Below are positions 6,176-7,476 of a DNA stretch of 7,476 bases, piece by piece. The DNA lies in assembly GCA_900320415.1 (NCBI GenBank), contig ONSE01000041.1, positions 1 to 7,476 of the forward strand. The letters run 5' to 3'. Numbering within the stretch: position 1 is the first letter of the stretch; each line of letters starts with the position of its first letter. Source of the DNA: an uncultured Eubacteriales bacterium. GTDB taxonomy: Bacteria > Bacillota > Clostridia > Oscillospirales > Acutalibacteraceae. The notes beneath the pieces are model-generated. The model was not told where the DNA came from. It made no database searches and worked only from the letters and a program-made list of their open reading frames with translations. The position numbers and the translations under genes are program-made.

Positions 6176-6880
6176 ATGGAGCAGGGCGGCGACTGGCTGA
6201 ACGGCTTTCAAATTGACAGTCTTATGGACAAAACGCTCTTTCACGGCATGAGACGCGGTGAGATCTGTGCTTTTCTGGAGTACGCGAAGCCCACCTGCGT
6301 CAAGCTGTATGAGGGACAGACGCTCACGGCGGGAAAAAACTACTACAACGTTCTCGGCCTGCTGGTGGCGGGCGTCGTTCACGTCAACAGCGTGGACTAT
6401 GACGGCACCAAGACGATGCTGCGCGCCATCAGCGCGCAGGGGACGAGCGATATGTTTTACTCGTCCTCCGATTACCAGAACCGCCTGATCGAGCTTTCCG
6501 CCTTCACCGACGCGGAGATAATGATGTTTCCGCCGGAGTCGGTGCTGGAGGCGGACGAATCGGTGCTTCTCGTGCAGCACAAGGTGCTCGTCAACATGAT
6601 CCAGACCCAGCGGGAGCTGTTCCATGACATCAAGAAAAAGGTAGAGGTGCTCTCGCAGCGGACGGTGCGGGACAAAATCCTCCGCTTTCTGCACTGGTGC
6701 TCGGAGGAAGAGCGGTGCTATGAGTTTACCGTACCCTTCACGCGCGAGGGGCTGGCGGATTTCCTCGCGGTGGACAGAGCCTCGCTCTCGCGTTCGCTGA
6801 GCGCGCTGAAGCGGGAGGGCGTTATCGATTTCCACCGCAACAAATTCAGGATCATTACAACGGAGCAGTTCCGCTATTGA
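6176..6880 (+). CDS. Crp/Fnr-family transcription regulator
   Basis: A 234-residue protein with Crp/Fnr architecture: a cyclic-nucleotide-type beta-barrel (about 20-125), a long dimer helix (about 128-165) and a winged helix-turn-helix. The DNA-binding part (187-226, starting PFTREGLADFLAVDRASLSRSL) aligns without gaps to E. coli CRP, with R201 and R206 at the CRP R180 and R185 positions but alanine 202 where CRP and FNR have glutamate. There is no FNR-type N-terminal cysteine cluster; the only cysteines are C31, C41, C175 and C181. No clear cAMP pocket signature is seen, so the effector is unknown. GGAGG lies eight bases before the ATG. Being divergent from rnf, it is a plausible regulator of that operon. 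The family call is firm; the target is inference. Confidence 0.9.
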   Translation: MEQGGDWLNGFQIDSLMDKTLFHGMRRGEICAFLEYAKPTCVKLYEGQTLTAGKNYYNVLGLLVAGVVHVNSVDYDGTKTMLRAISAQGTSDMFYSSSDYQNRLIELSAFTDAEIMMFPPESVLEADESVLLVQHKVLVNMIQTQRELFHDIKKKVEVLSQRTVRDKILRFLHWCSEEERCYEFTVPFTREGLADFLAVDRASLSRSLSALKREGVIDFHRNKFRIITTEQFRY

Positions 6881-6903
6881 AAATGCTTTAAGAGGGATAA
6901 AAT
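6877..6903 (+). promoter_or_regulatory. Possible promoter for mntP
   Basis: TTGAAA (6877-6882) overlaps the stop codon of the regulator gene, and TAAAAT (6898-6903) follows after 15 bases. The spacing is short, so this is a weak candidate. If used, it would give an mntP leader of roughly 75 bases that contains the stems at 6924-6972. Without it, mntP would be co-transcribed with the regulator. Confidence 0.3.
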
Positions 6904-6923
6904 ACGTCCGCGGTTACATATCC

Positions 6924-6972
6924 GGGCACCATACCGCCATATGCTGTATCAGGTGTGCCCGCGCGGCGGTGT
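6924..6972 (+). promoter_or_regulatory. Structured mntP leader with competing stems
   Basis: Two stems can be drawn. Stem A pairs GGGCAC (6924-6929) with GTGCCC (6955-6960) and can extend inward through ATAC (6931-6934) with GTAT (6946-6949). Stem B pairs ATACCGCC (6931-6938) with GGCGGTGT (6965-6972), one pair being a G-U wobble. The left arm of B lies in the loop of A and its right arm lies beyond A. They are therefore either mutually exclusive or form an H-type pseudoknot. Stem B ends two bases before the AGGAGG-containing ribosome site (6974-6980), so switching could control translation. No U tract follows, which argues against a plain terminator. I do not see the conserved yybP-ykoY (Mn2+) riboswitch core. 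Confidence 0.4.
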
Positions 6973-6985
6973 TTAGGAGGATTTT

Positions 6986-7476
6986 ATGTCATATATCGAA
7001 TTGTTTATTCTCGCGGTGGGACTTTCGATGGACGCTTTCGCGGTTTCTATCTGCAAGGGCCTGTCGGTCAATCGGCTCAGACCGCGCCACGCGCTGATCG
7101 CGGGCGCGTATTTCGGCGGCTTTCAGGCACTGATGCCGCTGATTGGCTGGCTGCTGGGCAGGCAGTTTGAGAGTCTGATCAAGAGCGTTGATCACTGGGT
7201 CGCCTTCGCGCTGCTCGCGCTGATTGGCGCGAACATGATCCGCGAGGCGGTCAAAAACGAGGAGGAGAATCTCAACGACTCCTTTTCGCCGCGCACCATG
7301 TTTCCTCTGGCGGTCGCGACGAGTATCGACGCCCTCGCGGTGGGCGTGACCTTTGCCTTCCTCGACGTGGCGGTGGTTCCCGCAGTGTCGTTCATCGGTG
7401 TGACGACCTTTCTTTTCTCCGCGGCAGGACTCAAGATCGGACGCTTGTTCGGCGCGAAATACAAGTCCCGGGCGGA
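6986..7476 (+). CDS. mntP: MntP, Mn2+ efflux pump (3' end cut by window)
   Basis: An open frame runs from ATG 6986 to the last base, 163 complete codons without a stop; family members are about 185-190 residues, so only the last helix or so is missing. AGGAGG lies five bases upstream. The protein is strongly hydrophobic and shows the twofold repeat of the MntP/YebN family: GLSMDAFAVSICKG (12-25) and ATSIDALAVGVTFAF (111-125), whose aspartates D16 and D115 match residues important for manganese export in E. coli MntP. It exports excess Mn2+ across the cytoplasmic membrane. It lies 105 bases after the regulator gene on the same strand, behind a structured leader, which fits metal-responsive control. 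A functional link to the rnf genes is not indicated. Confidence 0.92.
   Translation, partial: MSYIELFILAVGLSMDAFAVSICKGLSVNRLRPRHALIAGAYFGGFQALMPLIGWLLGRQFESLIKSVDHWVAFALLALIGANMIREAVKNEEENLNDSFSPRTMFPLAVATSIDALAVGVTFAFLDVAVVPAVSFIGVTTFLFSAAGLKIGRLFGAKYKSRA

Noticed and set aside
5882..6835. A 317-codon open frame on the minus strand running under the regulator and across the control region
   Set aside because: It is antisense to the Crp/Fnr gene and would cover both divergent promoters. The composition is typical of a shadow frame.
6176..6880. Regulator as an oxygen-sensing FNR with an Fe-S cluster
   Set aside because: The four cysteines (31, 41, 175, 181) do not form the N-terminal FNR cluster pattern, so the name FNR is not justified.
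6904..6985. yybP-ykoY manganese riboswitch in front of mntP
   Set aside because: Expected from the gene family, but I cannot find the conserved core and the leader is short; a covariance search would settle it.
1..7476. CRISPR array, tRNA, rRNA, transposase or phage genes
   Set aside because: Looked for on both strands; no regularly spaced repeats, cloverleaf, rRNA-like sequence or mobile-element protein was seen.

Overview
The window is a chromosomal stretch whose GC-rich codon use, strong AGGAGG-type ribosome sites and rnfCDGEAB gene order point to an anaerobic clostridial (Firmicutes/Bacillota) bacterium. A high-GC gut Oscillospirales/Ruminococcaceae-type genome is my inference. Its centre is a complete operon for the Rnf complex, the membrane ferredoxin:NAD+ oxidoreductase that couples electron transfer to Na+ or H+ pumping.

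Layout, left to right: (1) 1-426 (+), the 3' end of an HD-domain phosphohydrolase gene. (2) 427-1019, nearly 600 bases with no credible gene. It holds a repeat-like non-coding segment bounded by GTCATTC/GAATGAC inverted ends, then a perfect 13-bp terminator hairpin just past rnfB. (3) 1020-5885 (-), rnfC-rnfD-rnfG-rnfE-rnfA-rnfB, transcribed right to left. The first five genes abut or overlap by a few bases, and 12 bases carrying a Shine-Dalgarno sequence separate rnfA from rnfB. (4) 5886-6175, a divergent control region with two face-to-face extended -10 promoters and several palindromes. (5) 6176-6880 (+), a Crp/Fnr-family regulator with no FNR-type cysteine cluster. (6) 6881-6985, a leader able to form two incompatible (or pseudoknotted) stems. 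(7) 6986-7476 (+), the start of mntP, a Mn2+ exporter cut by the window edge.

How the parts work together: RnfB takes electrons from ferredoxin through a chain of Fe-S clusters. RnfA and RnfE carry the paired membrane cysteines known to hold a buried Fe-S cluster. RnfD and RnfG carry covalent FMN (both flavinylation motifs are intact), and RnfC passes electrons to NAD+. The divergent Crp/Fnr protein is a natural candidate regulator of the operon, but this rests on position and promoter architecture only.

No wholly new system is evident. The most interesting points are the unannotated control sites between rnfC and the regulator, a cysteine-rich tail on RnfE, an irregular last cluster motif in RnfB, the structured mntP leader, and the repeat-like element at 484-928.
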